NCBI GenBank assembly: GCA_020747015.1
Contig: JAGTJM010000041.1
Location: 210,532 to 274,531, forward strand
DNA: 64,000 bases
Reading direction: 5' to 3'
DNA from: Pyrenochaeta sp. MPI-SDFR-AT-0127
Taxonomy: Eukaryota > Ascomycota > Dothideomycetes > Pleosporales > Cucurbitariaceae
Part shown: piece after piece, positions 1 through 11,449 of the stretch
Position numbering within the stretch: the stretch's first letter is position 1
How the letters are laid out: the number at the start of each line of letters is the position of its first letter
Position numbers and translations under genes: made by a program
The notes under the pieces: model-generated
Seen by the model: the letters and a program-made list of their open reading frames with translations, nothing else
Told to the model about the DNA's origin: nothing
The model's database searches: none

Positions 1-870
1 TAGAATAAATTCTTATAAGTTAAAGAGCCGGTGTCGAACTATAAGGTAAACTCTACTAAGCCCTAGGCGGCACAGGACCTAGGATATAACGGTACAGGCC
101 TAGAGAGAGCGCCTACATCGACCTAAGGAGAAAAACGGCGGGTCTCAACTCTAATATCACTACCCGCTCCAAAGCGCGCTTATATACTGGATTCGTCCCT
201 AGCGGATAATAGTATCAGCCTAAGTAGCAATAATTCAGCTAAGAGTGGTGCGGTAGGATAGGTTCCTTAGGCAACTTATACTAAGGGAGAACATTATAAA
301 AGCCTGCCGAGAATTATCTAGCCTAGTTGTGTACCCTTAGTCGAACGCCCTGGCGACTTCGAGAAGATGGATATAATAGAGGAGCGGCAGGGAATCTTAG
401 CTGATGTGAGGAGCCTGGAAGATAAGAAAAACCGCAGCTTTTAATCGTGGTATCGGCTAGGAAGAATTAATAAGCAATTCAGACGCTAGAGAAACGTTAG
501 TTGCCAGCTATACTTCGCTACTATAGGGAAGCCGCAGCCTAACTACACTTTAAATGACTGCAGCTCCTAGAAAAGTTATGAAAAGGCGCGCGCGATCTTT
601 AGATAGCTAGAAAATAACCTTACCCTTCCCCGCCTCTATAGCTATCTAGGAGCTTGTAGCCTGTGTTACAAAACGAATAGTCCATGTGAGGAGATTAGGA
701 TCGCAGTTCAGATTGAGTCGGCGAACTGCAAGAGATTAAAGATCACTAGAAAGACGTCTTAGAGTCACAAAAGGATCCAGAAGGCTGTTGCGAGAATAAG
801 CCAGTCGTGAGAAAGACTATTACCGCACTGTGCGCTTTTGACGGCTACGTCATCAGGAAGTCCTTTATAA
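1..870. repeat. Degenerate, partly RIP-altered repeat-like DNA
   Basis: No intact reading frame is present. The stretch is rich in TA and CTAG steps, with frequent stops in all frames, which suggests an old mobile element decayed by C-to-T changes. Short runs around 600-870 stay open in one frame between TAG codons, but I recognise no protein family. Confidence 0.4.
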
Positions 871-1191
871 AAAGACTTTCTAACGAGAATAGGGTAGATA
901 TTGCCACCGAATATTAAGTCCTGTTATGGTTTCAACGTGAGGTATCGTTCTATAGCGGCTCAGTTCCGAGAGTTCTTTTCGTTTTCGAGATACTAGTACC
1001 TGCATCCGACTTTCGGCAGAGGAGGCGCTTCGGTGATATGCAGTATTCCTCGAGAGTCTTGCCGGGGGTGGAAGAAGAAAGAGGATGGGGCGTGGAAGGC
1101 GCATTCATCAAGACGCTGTCAGTATGGCCGATTGGATGGCCGATTGGTAGACCAGATCGCCCGCCGGAGAACAGGAGAGTACGACTAGAGG

Positions 1192-1224
1192 CTGACTTTT
1201 GCTTGACTCTCAAGCAAAAGTCAG
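1192..1224. repeat. Perfect 15-bp hairpin with 3-nt loop
   Basis: CTGACTTTTGCTTGA at 1192-1206 is followed by CTC and then by its exact reverse complement at 1210-1224. It lies just before the 20-bp tandem repeats at 1251-1328. Its role is unknown; it could be a small foldback remnant. Confidence 0.85.
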
Positions 1225-1250
1225 AATGTATAAAACAGACACGGGAGGTT

Positions 1251-1328
1251 CCCCGAACTCGTAGAAGTCCCCCAACCTGTAGAAGGCCCCCAAACCGGTG
1301 GAAGACCGCCCAACCCGTGAAGGTCCCC
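1251..1328. repeat. Imperfect ~20-bp tandem repeat, about four copies
   Basis: Four diverged copies of a unit of 19-20 bp built on CCCCAACC-x-GTAGAAGG follow one another. In one frame they would encode a repeated proline/arginine-rich motif, but no convincing gene surrounds them. Apart from this array, the neighbouring hairpin and the 12-bp repeat at 2121-2156, the stretch 880-2490 holds nothing I can name. Confidence 0.6.
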
Positions 1329-2120
1329 TCTAGTATAAGATGCACCGTGGTATCAACCCCTAATTCTTTTCAACTAGGCAATCGCGCATCCTGCGCCAAA
1401 ACGCGTGCATGTAACGCGAATTGGGTGCTGATTCTCTCCTAGTGCGGTGCCACCCCCTGGTTTACGCGTTTCAGGTCTAGCGTGGATCTCCTAAAGTATT
1501 ATATGCTCCTCATCGCAGAGCGCGTAGTAAAGCCAATTTCTCTACCAAGCAATATTCATGCCAGACGCTGGCATCCAAATTCCATAATAGCTCGATCCGT
1601 GTCAAGCACGCTGTTGAAATAAGTTGATACCAATGGCCCCGATATGTTGCGCAGTTATATTTGTCGCAATAGATCACAAGCCATTGCTAACGTCTCGGCA
1701 CACATGAGGTGGTCTTAGCTCTTGGCTCCGAATCGGAGGACGTCCAGAATCCTTAAACACTAAGCTAAGCAGTTTTGAAGCTAGCGTCCTAACTACCCGG
1801 TTCTAGTGTACGTGGGCCGGAGAATCTTCACATCGACCAGGTAAAGTTTAGTAAAAAAGGTAAGCCACCAACTGCAAGATGTGTGCTGTCCAAGGAAAAT
1901 AAATTACCCGGGAATCAACAAGATAGGAAATGCTGCAGGGCGTAATTGCTATGCAAGGATGATCCACAAGCAGTAGCTATTTTCGACCTAGAGCTCCCTG
2001 ATACACCTGCATGGAGCTGCACGCCGGTCTCGGCTGCTAATGTCCTAAAAGTTGCAAGTATTGTTCTAGATGGATGTCAATCCACATCGCGAGGATTTTT
2101 TTCCGTGTAGCAGGAGAAGG

Positions 2121-2156
2121 CTGTACGCGGGGCCGTACGCGGGGCTGTACGCGGTA
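2121..2156. repeat. 12-bp tandem repeat, three copies
   Basis: Three consecutive units of the form CTGTACGCGGGG, the second with C for T at position 2 and the last ending in TA. It is a short GC-rich minisatellite in otherwise featureless intergenic DNA upstream of the secreted-protein gene. Confidence 0.8.
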
Positions 2157-2494
2157 CCAGGTGCAATGTCACTAGAGAGGACTAGGCTAACCAAAGGACG
2201 ATTCAACCCAGCGTTCGCTAAGATGTTACGGTAAACAAGAAGAGCCTTTCGTACATGAAATGCGTATAAGAACCATCCAGTGTCGCCCGTTCCTCATCTC
2301 CCACATACTCATCAGAATCTATCCCTCCAGGACAGTGCGGAGCTAGGATCTCGACATCCAATATCAGTAAGTCCATAGAGTCCATCTCGCTTCCCGGACT
2401 CTTCATAACATAATATTAATTAGCGAGAGCAGAATTACAAACTAAGTGTAATCCACGACGCATCAGAAACCCAGAAGTTTAGCAGTCGACAAAG

Positions 2495-2845
2495 ATGCAA
2501 CCTAAAACGCTTTTCCTCGCTGGGCTAGCCCTCGTTAACACCGTCACTGCCGATAAAATCTTGACGACCTGGGTTTGTGGGAGTTCGTGTCATGGTACGG
2601 GGGAGTGGATAAATGATTCCGGAGCTCACTATTGGATTAACGCCAATGATGGTTGCCGCGACGTTGACGTTCCATACATAAACAACGTCTGCTTCGATTG
2701 GAAGGGCAACAGAGGGCACTTCAATGCCGACGGTCAGGCTAAGAGATGCTTGATTAAGGGAGCGGAGATATACAATGGGCCCTGTGCCGATTCTTCCCTG
2801 AAGTGTATACGACAATGGTGGACTGAAGTGGGTTGCACTTGGTAA
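2495..2845 (+). CDS. Small secreted cysteine-rich protein (effector candidate)
   Basis: A single-exon gene for 116 residues. Residues 1-19 form a classic signal peptide: a hydrophobic core after MQPK, ending at TVTA, with likely cleavage before Asp20. The mature 97-residue chain has eight cysteines, at 28, 32, 54, 66, 85, 97, 104 and 114, enough for four disulfides, and is rich in Trp and Gly. An even cysteine count, small size and signal peptide are typical of secreted fungal effectors or antimicrobial proteins. I recognise no named family. It sits about 150 bp before a RIP-affected block carrying a foldback element, a common genomic setting for effector genes. There is no sign of RIP damage in the ORF. 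Function is inferred only from these features. Confidence 0.7.
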   Translation: MQPKTLFLAGLALVNTVTADKILTTWVCGSSCHGTGEWINDSGAHYWINANDGCRDVDVPYINNVCFDWKGNRGHFNADGQAKRCLIKGAEIYNGPCADSSLKCIRQWWTEVGCTW

Positions 2846-2869
2846 CCTAGTTGCAAAAGAAAATTTTCG

Positions 2870-3540
2870 GTATGAGTTATTTATAGCTATCCTAGTCTAT
2901 AAATATATATATCGGAGTTAAGATTCTTTCGACGAGAGAGACTAAGCTATAGCCAATAAATTACCTTATTCTTACTATTGCTCTAAAGCTGCAGAGTGTG
3001 AAGACCTCTACTAAGGGGATAGTAAAGAGTAAGGGTTAGTTCTTAGGGATAGAGTAAAGGTAGAGTAGTAGGAGTAATACTACTCTACCTTTACCTTAAT
3101 ATTCTTATAAATAGTAAAGGTAATAGAATAATTCTCTATTTCTAATACTCTTTATAGAAGAACCCTCTTACTATCTTAGTATTACCTTATACTACTCTAC
3201 CCTTACTTTATCCCTAAGAACTAACTTTTACCCTTTACTATCTCCTTAGTAGAGGTCTTTATAGTATCCTATAGTATATAGAGTTTATATTATAGGATTC
3301 CTAGGGCTATATAACTTATAGAGTATATATTATCCTTAGTCTATAACTAGGCCTCTATTATAAGTCTATATTCTTCTATTATTCTACTTATAAGTGCCTA
3401 TAGTCCTTACTATAGGTTCGTAATATAAGTAATCTAATCTAGTAAGAGTATACTAACCTAACTAAGTAGGAAATTCTTAGAAAGGAAGTTTTAGGCTTAA
3501 ATAGGTAATTAATTAGGTTAGTCCAGGCTTCTTAAGCCTC
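2870..3540. repeat. AT-rich RIP-mutated block
   Basis: TA-rich, CpA-poor DNA with stops in all frames. It contains the foldback element at 3001-3259 and otherwise no identifiable coding remnant. Confidence 0.6.
3001..3259. mobile_element. Foldback MITE with ~70-bp terminal inverted repeats
   Basis: The first 70 bp (3001-3070, starting AAGACCTCTACTAAGG) are the reverse complement of 3190-3259 with about six mismatches, most of them G/A transitions as RIP would give. The similarity may extend several bases further out on both sides. The roughly 120-bp middle part (3071-3189) encodes nothing. I could not define a clear target-site duplication. Confidence 0.8.
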
Positions 3541-4380
3541 ACTTAACTGCTTGTTGCGGACTGTATTAGCTTCCTAACACGGAATAAGCAGAGACTACAG
3601 GTTATCCGTAGTAGATCGGGGGACCCGATACTCTTAGAAAGCACTGTAGCGCTAACAATCGTGCTGATTGCAAAGCTGTTATGCACAAGCCCATGAGGAG
3701 AGGAGTAGTCTATATAGTCTACGTATTACTATCGCGTCACCGGTGTAATGCTGTGAAAGCTGTCGTCCGCTGTGCTAAGATACCGCAGACTAATATCTCT
3801 TTGTAAATATTAATAAGTTCCATCCAAAGGTTCCGTGTACCCAGTTAACAAAAGTTTGCGATTCGTTGAGATGACGTGGCGTGACATCGTAGCTCCTTCC
3901 CCATACAAAAGGTTACCGGTAGTACACGCGGTGCAAGGATAAGAGCGGCCTGCTTGACTTGGCAAGCTTAAGCTTGTTGTTGGCGAAGCTTAATTATTTA
4001 TATTTTCATTCTCGGTTAAGATTAGCATGCGCCGTGGAGATTGGGAAACGCGCATTGAGTGAGGTTCCAAGATTGGGGTTAGGAATGGTGCGCCGCGCGG
4101 CTGTGAAGTAGAGGGCCACAGCAGGATGAACGACATGCAGGAGGTACTAAGCCAGATTATTGGATGACGACATGATTCACAATGTTGCAGAAGCGAATAA
4201 CTCTGTTATGCAACGCGATGACATGAATTTTTGATGTAATTGTAGTAGGAAAGACAAGTTGTCTTCACCCTGGCCTATCCTGGCCCAGGGTGGCACATGT
4301 CATCCAGGTTGCTGACAACTACGTCCCTATGCTTCTTTAGTCCACCAGTGCTAGTTTGGGCTCTCTGGAGGAAAGACAGT
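3541..4380. other. Intergenic DNA, nothing recognised
   Basis: Balanced base composition with no sustained reading frame and no known RNA signature. A short inverted repeat (CACCCTGG...CCAGGGTG) lies near 4267-4294. Confidence 0.5.
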
Positions 4381-4384
4381 ATAG

Positions 4385-4687
4385 TGGAAGGAGAGCGAGT
4401 CGGAAGAGAATGATGGTGAGCCTAGTGCGAAGCGGCTGAAAGTGGAGGGTGCTGTGGATGCAGACGCGCTGCCTGAGAAACGGTTTGGGGAGGGTTTTGC
4501 AGACCAATACATGGCCATGTCGTCTATGCTCAGGACGAGGATGCGATCGAACAAGCGTCGAGTATTGCCCAACTCCAAAGATCTGGTCACGAACTTTAAC
4601 CTGCGCACCCCGCCCGAGGTCATCACGGAGCACAACGACGTGGACAATATACAAAGGGTGGTCTCAACAATGCTAGAGCTCACGTGA
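4385..4687 (+). pseudogene. Unidentified open frame, possible gene fragment
   Basis: An open frame of about 100 codons runs from just after a TAG at 4382 to a TGA at 4685-4687. It begins with an acidic and then basic segment (ESEENDGEP, AKRLKVE), which is reminiscent of a nuclear protein, and ends in LELT. There is no ATG at a sensible start; the first in-frame Met codons are internal. It could be the last exon of a decayed gene or chance. I do not recognise a family. Confidence 0.25.
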
Positions 4688-4689
4688 CG

Positions 4690-5348
4690 GAAGCGAGGGA
4701 ACAGAAAGTTTGCTATTTCTCTACGCAAGCTTTAAAAGTGTTACAAACGTAGGTGTATAGAAGATAAACGTCAATTTCTCGACTACTCTACGTGTTCAGA
4801 GCTTTTGAACGCTGTTGGGGGAGTGTTGTGTGGGTGCGGAGTTTTGGTGCTGCTCTAGAATTGCTGATTTTACCCTTTGTAGGACGACCTCGAGGATAGG
4901 ACGATGCTGACGCGACGGGCCGCTGATGAGCCCCTTTGGCGCAGGTCCGGGAATTGCTGTAGCCGGCACGCCAAAAATCTGCCCACGCAGGCGGCGAGGC
5001 GGGCGGTGATTGGGCGATCTATGGATGATCGATGCTAGTGGGCCTGGTCGCACGCTAAGCATCCGGCAACGGATATGTCCCTGACGCGCCAGGCGAAAGT
5101 GGCTCCATCACCCATCACCATCTTTAAACCAGACCCGCCCATTGCCCTCGTCCTGCAATGCACCTCGACGCTCTCAACTCAACACCGTCCTCGCACGGCC
5201 TTCTTTCCGCCGGGCGATTGTTGAATTCGAGCGTCGCTCTTGATCTTTGTACCTAGTTGCGTCACAATGTACGCACCGAGGCACCTCCTATCGCGCGCGC
5301 GCGCCATTCGCTAACAAACTTAGGAACTCGACCGTCGTTCTACCGCCC
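4690..5348 (+). promoter_or_regulatory. ERG25 upstream region with possible 5'-UTR intron
   Basis: This is non-coding DNA before ERG25. At 5269-5322 the sequence reads GTACGC...GCTAACAAACTTAG, a plausible 54-bp fungal intron with a branch point. It would lie in the 5' UTR, since the in-frame ATG is at 5349. This is inferred from splice motifs only. Confidence 0.35.
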
Positions 5349-6280
5349 ATGGGGCCGCAGGATACGTACTGGGGCTCCTTTGAGGAGATCTCAAAGTACA
5401 ATGTCTCGCTTAACTACGCCGAGCGTCTTTGGGCGGCTTGGTACGCGTACATGCAGAACGACGTTCTCGCCACGGGTGTCATGTCCTTTGTCATGCACGA
5501 GGCTGTCTACTTCGGCCGCTCGCTGCCGTGGATTATAATCGACATGATCCCTTGGTTCAGGCGGTATAAGATCCAGCAGGTAAGCTGCAACATGCCCTTC
5601 TCGAAACAATACAATGCTAACGAACCCGACAGAACAAGATCCCTACTGCATGGGAACAGTGGCAGTGCACCCTCCTCGTCCTCTTCTCCCACTTCACCGT
5701 CGAGCTCCCGCAGATCTGGTTCTTCCACCCCATGTGCCAATTCTTCGGCCTCAGCAACTCCGTCCCGTTCCCCAGCATCTACAAGATGGCCTTCCAGATC
5801 GCCATCTTCTTCGTTCTCGAGGATACCTGGCACTACTGGATCCACCGCGCCATGCACTACGGCTTCCTCTACAAGAACATCCACAAGATCCACCACCAGT
5901 ACTCTGCGCCCTTTGGTCTGGCCGCCGAATACGCCTCTCCCATCGAAGTCATGGTGCTCGGTCTCGGTAGCGTCAGCGCGCCCATTCTCTGGTGCGCCAT
6001 CACCGGCGACTTGCACATCTTAACTATGTACCTCTGGATCGTGCTCCGCTTGTTCCAGGCCATCGACGCGCACAGCGGCTACGAATTCCCCTGGTCTCTG
6101 CACCACTTCCTGCCTTTCTGGGCCGGTGCCGAGCACCACGACGTGCACCACGAGCGCTTCATCGGCAACTACTCGAGCAGCTTCAGGTGGTGGGACTACC
6201 TTCTTGACACCGAGGCTGGTCCCGAGGCGTCCAAGAGGCGCCGGGAAAGGAAGCTCGCCGCCATGAAGAAGAAGGCGTAG
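5349..6280 (+). CDS. ERG25: C-4 methylsterol oxidase (ERG25)
   Basis: Two exons, 5349-5579 and 5633-6280, are split by a 53-bp intron with a GCTAAC branch point, giving 292 residues, the usual family length. It is an ER-membrane non-heme di-iron oxygenase that removes the C-4 methyl groups of sterols in ergosterol synthesis, together with ERG26 and ERG27. The fatty-acid-hydroxylase histidine boxes are all present: HRAMH (148-152), HKIHH (161-165) and HHDVHH (245-250). Hydrophobic segments before and between the boxes fit a membrane protein, and the tail is basic (RRRERKLAAMKKK), as in ER-resident proteins. The start at 5349 has a good context (GCCCATGG) and matches the family's short N-terminus before NVSLN. 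The gene looks functional; it may be the main copy or a paralogue. Confidence 0.93.
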
Positions 6281-6623
6281 TGGGGCAAAAGAGCTACCGT
6301 ATAGTGTACAAAGAGGATTTACACGGCAATATACAGTTTATGATGCGGTATTCGATTCGTGAGCTGCCCGTCCATGGTACGGACGGCGCTACTTTATTTG
6401 GGATACGCTCGGAGTTGCACTTGAGGGTTCACGCCGCCAACGTTGACTGCTAGCAGCTTATAAAATATGCTCTCGGTAATGGATGGATGATGTCGATATG
6501 CGGGGAGAGGGCTTTAGATACTAGGCAGGCGGAGTAGCGCGTCTCTCTAGCTCCCGCAACTTTCTTTTAGCAAGCCGCACAGCTTCGCACCACGACTCGT
6601 CACCTCGCTCACCCTCCAGCGCC
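6281..6623. other. Intergenic, nothing recognised
   Basis: This is the 3' flank of ERG25 and the 5' flank of the PAF1-like pseudogene. I see no coding or RNA signal. Confidence 0.5.
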
Positions 6624-7400
6624 ATGTCGAGATCCCAGACCTACCCGCAAGACTACATCGCTCGCATACGATTCTCCAATGCGCTGCCGCCGCCGCTATG
6701 CCCTCCCTAGCTTCTCGACATCCCCAATACGGGTCTTTCAAGCGGGCAGTACACATCCGCCGCTTTCGCGTCAAGACTAGCGAGGGAGCAGCCGCTTAAC
6801 ATTGAGGTTGATGCGGAACTCGGCATGCCAATTGACCTCGTTGGTATACCGGGCGTCTTCGATGGTGATGCATCCGGTACGCTGCTTTACACTTGCGACA
6901 ACGCAGACTGCTAACTGTATATAGCTATCCAGGTAAAGCCACACCTACAACCGCTTCACCCTGCTGACCGCGCGCTGATGCGCCCGCCTAACGCGCTGGG
7001 AAAGTTGACCGTTAACGCCTCTAACGCTTCGTTTCTGCGCCGCACAGAGTACATCACGTCTAGTACAGCGGGCAATAAGTCTATGTTCGAATCGAGCAAC
7101 TCGTCCAACACGATGCGGCTGCGGAAGAAGCGCGCAAAGGGTAATGTCTCCGAAGACAACCCTATTCACATCATGCGCAACATCATTAAGGGCTTCAACC
7201 TTGCCAACCTAGAAGACGCATCCATAGACTAGGACTCAGCAGACAGCATACGCGCCGCCCATATCGATGCCGACAATAAGCGCGCCTGGAAGAACCTAAA
7301 GCACCCGCGTAACGACAAGCTCGAGCTCCTCGACTCGTACCCCCTCCTCCTGGATTGGGACGCCCTCCCCGATACAATGCAGATGGCAAGGGAGAAGGGG
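6624..7400 (+). pseudogene. Truncated PAF1 (RNA polymerase II-associated factor 1) pseudogene
   Basis: The translation from ATG 6624 follows the conserved N-terminus of fungal PAF1, a subunit of the Paf1 transcription-elongation complex: QDYIARIRFSNALPPP, LLDIPNTGL, ASRLAREQPLNIE, ELGMPIDLVGIPGVFDGD, then FLRRTEYIT. A normal 48-bp intron persists at 6877-6924 (CTAAC branch point, ATAG acceptor), so this is a DNA copy and not a retrocopy. It is dead: in-frame TAG at 6708-6710 and 7230-7232, both readable as CAG-to-TAG, and similarity stops near 7400 after SYPLLLDWDALPD, so the C-terminal half is missing. PAF1 matters for growth, so an intact copy must lie elsewhere; this is a duplicated, RIP-touched fragment. 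Confidence 0.8.
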
Positions 7401-8801
7401 AGGTGCGGATTGAGACTGAGATAGACGTTGAAATAGAGACTATCTCGCCCGTATATTGGAGATAGCAATCCGCAGGTTGTTGCTGCGTTACTACCATTCA
7501 TCCTTCCAACTTTCTACATTCGTGCCAGACTCTGCTGCCTGCCTGGCTGGTGAAACGATCTGCCCGCCCGCGTCCACTCGACGCAACCTCACACACGCCG
7601 GACAGCATATATATCTCTTCATAAAAGAATTACCCACGAGGTACTTACTCTGATGGCGGGTGGGACTAGTCTACCTGCTGCTCACGTAGTGTACATATCC
7701 CGCGACGAGCGAGTTTCTTATTTTTTAAGATGTTTTGGAACTTTTCACGAGGGCGGTAGTTCGATAACGGGTGAAAGCAAAGCAAAGAAAAGTAGGCGGT
7801 AAGCGTAAGAGGGTATCTTATTTTAAAAGAGAGAACGAACGCTACGTATCTAGAGTAGAGTAGAGTAACGTAGAGGATGCGCGCATCAACAGACGGCTCT
7901 GGATTACAACATGGCAAGCTAAACTATTCAAAACGTCTCAACGCCCGCCGTATTATATCATATCGTATCGTATCATATTATGCTACATCGCATCACATCA
8001 TGTTACTTCTGTTAAACTGGTAATGTTCTCGCTCGTGGTGCATAATAAACTATTTTGATCCCAGCAATACGACAGGCAGGCGTAAATGCCTTCTATGCCT
8101 TCAGATTTAAGTAACAAAACCTAATAATCTTTGCAGAAGCGCCAAAGATCAAGCACTCGGCGTGTGAGTGGAACGGACAGTCGGTTCTTGCAACCTGAAT
8201 GGCCTTCGCAGCATTGTTGGACCCAGGATTTGATCGTCTTCATTCGACTTGTAAGGTCGGCGTCTTCTTGCTGATGTGCACTATTTCCTAACTCAGGTTA
8301 TTCCTTCGGTTTTCCTGAGATATCTAGCTTTGTCAGCTTCTGAATCGTTGGGAAGTAAAGATCGAAAATTTTCCGGTAGGCGATCGAGCAGTGTCTCGCC
8401 TCTTACCTTCGAAAATCGACAACTCTAACGAGTTAATTGGGTTTAATGTACAGGACGACCATTCACGTCTGATAGGTAGGTAAGGACCACTAGGCAATTC
8501 ATTTTCCTAAGTGGAAATGTGTCGGATCCAGATAGGCCATGCGCTATTTCTAGCGATCCGAGGTCAATGTTTCAAGTCAATCGGAGGTACGATAACGCCT
8601 GAAGTAGAACAGCACAAGTTGTGCATTCAGTTATTGGTCAGCTTCGCCGTCTCGTCATATCTACGATTATTCTATCGCGAGAGGATGTAGGGTTTAACTA
8701 GTCACACCCTTGCAAACTAATAAACTCCGCTTCTTCCCCTTCACGGCTTGTCGAACGACCTATGTCATATTAATAATTCAATATAACTTACAATAGATGA
8801 T
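7401..8801. other. Intergenic, nothing coding; short pentamer-like repeat
   Basis: No gene is recognised. At about 7955-8001 there is a degenerate ATCGT/ATCAT microsatellite. The rest has balanced composition without sustained frames. Confidence 0.5.
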
Positions 8802-11330
8802 ATGCACCCAAACGAAAGCGACTACGACGAGAGCCCCAACCTATGAGTACTATTAGCCTCTCAACTAACGAAGTCTACTACTTCTGCGCGCGCGGTCAGT
8901 TATCCACATTTTTGCCGGCAATGGCTATGCGCATACCCAACGAGACTAACGCAAACATAGTGTGAGCCCTGTCGCACACGCAAAGTACATGCACGCTTAT
9001 CTACGTCATCTTCTTCAGCAACAACATACTGATACATCAAAGATACGATGCGACAGAGCGACTCCCTATCTTCAATGTCAGCGTACTAGGACCGAATATA
9101 CATATTCAGCCAATAGACCAAAGGAAAAACGAACGCGCATCTTACTCACTCCTCAGTAGTACGTTCTTCCCATGTCCCAGCACATTGCATTGCCCTTGCA
9201 TTGTCTCCCGACCCAGCTGTTGCACCCTATAAACATTATATAATCTGACACTGTATGACATCGTACAGTGAAAGAAAGATTGATCTTATCGATAGCCGTC
9301 TCGAGGCTATGACCGCGTTGTTAAGAGATCTGAAAACGCAAAACGCGAATACCAGCAACGCCTCAGAGTTTGTATTGTGACACGTCGAAAACAGTCTCCC
9401 TTCCTTCACCTCACACATGTTTGCCGCACCGTTCTGAGCCCGCTATAGGCTCCATTATAGAAGAACAGTCATCTCTATCAACTCACTCTGTGTTTGTCAG
9501 AGATTTCGTACATAACTTTATTCAGTCCAATATACCTGGACAACCTGACCTGCAGATACGCTGGACTTTGGATGCTCTCTCAGACATCGCGAATAACCCA
9601 ATCCAGCGCGATGCGATGGGCGATCCATTGCCAGCACAGAGAGAGTTGGAGAACCACGCCCAGCAGCGAAGGCATGCATTGCCCCCTCTCTAAAAGGTTG
9701 TACCTCTTATACGTCTCGCGAAAGGTACGAAGTTTGCTAGTCTCTAAAGCAGTTCTCCTGCTTAAATGAACCCTTCCTATTCTCCTTACTAACAGCGCAA
9801 CGCCTTACCAGCTCCGGGTGGGTCTACGAATACATCATGATGCAGCCCTTTGGTGACGTATGCCTCGACGTCTACTTTGCCGATAATTCCTCCCCCTTCA
9901 GCTTCATAAGCATTAATACTGACCTACACTCGCTCTTCTGGGACTATGCTTAAGTGGCTGACATTTCCGAAAGCGAGAAGGAGCAATACATGGCATATTC
10001 TCGCATGTGCCACCATAACCTTGAGATTGGACTAGCAAATTTATCGCTACATCTACCAGCATCTTCAAAGATAGTTGCTGCTCTTGTCTTTGCTTATCTG
10101 TTAAAGCATCTAAGCTGTGTCAGACATTAGGTTATCACCAGAACGTGCCATTGAGCGACAGTAACCAAAGGCCAGGAGACTCTAGATACACGCAGTTCCT
10201 ATTTTGGAGTACATATTAGGTCGATGAGAGCCTCTAGCTTCGTCTTGGTAGAGCATCTACTATACCTGAGTGGAATATCGATATTGACCTGCCCTCACCG
10301 CCTAGAACTGGACAGGAACCTGTCCATACTTACTTTGTTTTGTGGATCAAAACCGCAAGATACCAAGGCAGCATCTATGAACTGCTCTACTCTTCAGGAT
10401 CTATAGACCAATCAGACTCCATACGACAATCCAGGATCGAACTTCTGAAATCAACATTGCACGACCTGGATCAAGAGACAGAGAGGACGATGGTACGCTA
10501 ATAGACATACCTTAACCTGCAGTCAGTCATGAAACTAATCTTGGTCTAGAATAAATGGATGACGACAGCGAAGGAAAATTCGGGAGACAATCAAATAGGC
10601 TTTTTACGCTACTTCTAACGCGGTTCTCCGACTTTCGCTTCTTACTTACGTCTACCAAGCTGCCCCAAGGCCATTGCATTCACTAACAATATTCAGCCCT
10701 GATTGTGTTGAAGTTGGAAGAGCAACTGTAGTGAAGCATCATGTGTATGGCAATCATTCAAAGATCCAACAACCTACTCTTTTCTACATACACTCACTGA
10801 TGAGTACTTGCGTTGATTCATGGAGGTCTTTAACCACTAATGTCTTCGAGAAACTGCTCTTCGCTCCTTTCATCCCAATTATAGTATTGTTCTGCAACGT
10901 CATGGAAACCCAGAACCAGACAGATATGGGACTTCTTGAAGCATTTTTGAAATCGATTAAACCCCTACCAGCCGTCTCTGAGCCAGCTGCGAAGATGCAT
11001 AAGCTTTTCAAGTAGCTTAATAATATTGCATTGCGATATATTGAGCTCCAGATGCAGTCAAGTGTAAAGCAGACGGAGATGCAGCTGGCTGCTCTTGGAC
11101 TCCCGCGAGCGCGGATATAGACAATAACTCAACTACAGACGCAGTTATGAGAGAGCCATAAAGGTATGCAAACGGAGCCTTCGCAAGACTTTAATGTTCT
11201 TGAGATTAATGATGAATTTTAATGGGTGGTAAATCCGATATTCTGGATGGGAAATAGGGCAGAGCTAGAGAATTGGTTATATGAGAACCAGGCATCTATA
11301 GAGAGTCTGCAGGACATGACTATGCGTTCT
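8802..11330 (+). pseudogene. Zn(II)2Cys6 transcription factor pseudogene
   Basis: ATG 8802 leads into an acidic start (HPNESDYDESPN). A first intron (8895-8960) and a second (8985-9042) still have good splice sites and, once removed, give the binuclear-cluster core ACEPCRTRK / IRCDRATP. The fourth and sixth zinc cysteines are now Tyr (ATPYLQC, TEYTY), which needs only G-to-A changes. Further on come the linker (DLIDSRLEAMTALLRDL), fungal-specific-domain pieces (DIDLPSPP, YFVLWIKTARYQGSIYE), FIPIIVLFCNV-type text near 10860-10900 and a typical end (WMGNRAELENWLYENQ) near 11250-11290. Many stops and frame changes interrupt it. Proteins of this class regulate pathway clusters, and it faces a broken monooxygenase tail to tail. 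The identification of the family is solid, the target pathway unknown. Confidence 0.8.
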
Positions 11331-11449
11331 AAGTCGACAACGTAGGATTGCTGCGCAATTCTAGTCTCCCTATTTGACCATGACTTTATGACTTGTTGGA
11401 TCGAAATCATGGATGGCTAGATTTACATCGCCTTCAAATGAAGAGTGTG

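Noticed and set aside
1690..1850. 5S rRNA gene
   Set aside because: A few words recall 5S, but the conserved internal control region and overall order do not fit.
4442..4687. 81-codon frame as a real gene
   Set aside because: It starts at GTG, the upstream open part begins after a stop, and no family is recognised; kept only as a possible fragment.
5507..6016. 169-codon minus-strand frame
   Set aside because: Shadow of ERG25 exon 2, whose histidine boxes and codon pattern show the plus strand is coding.
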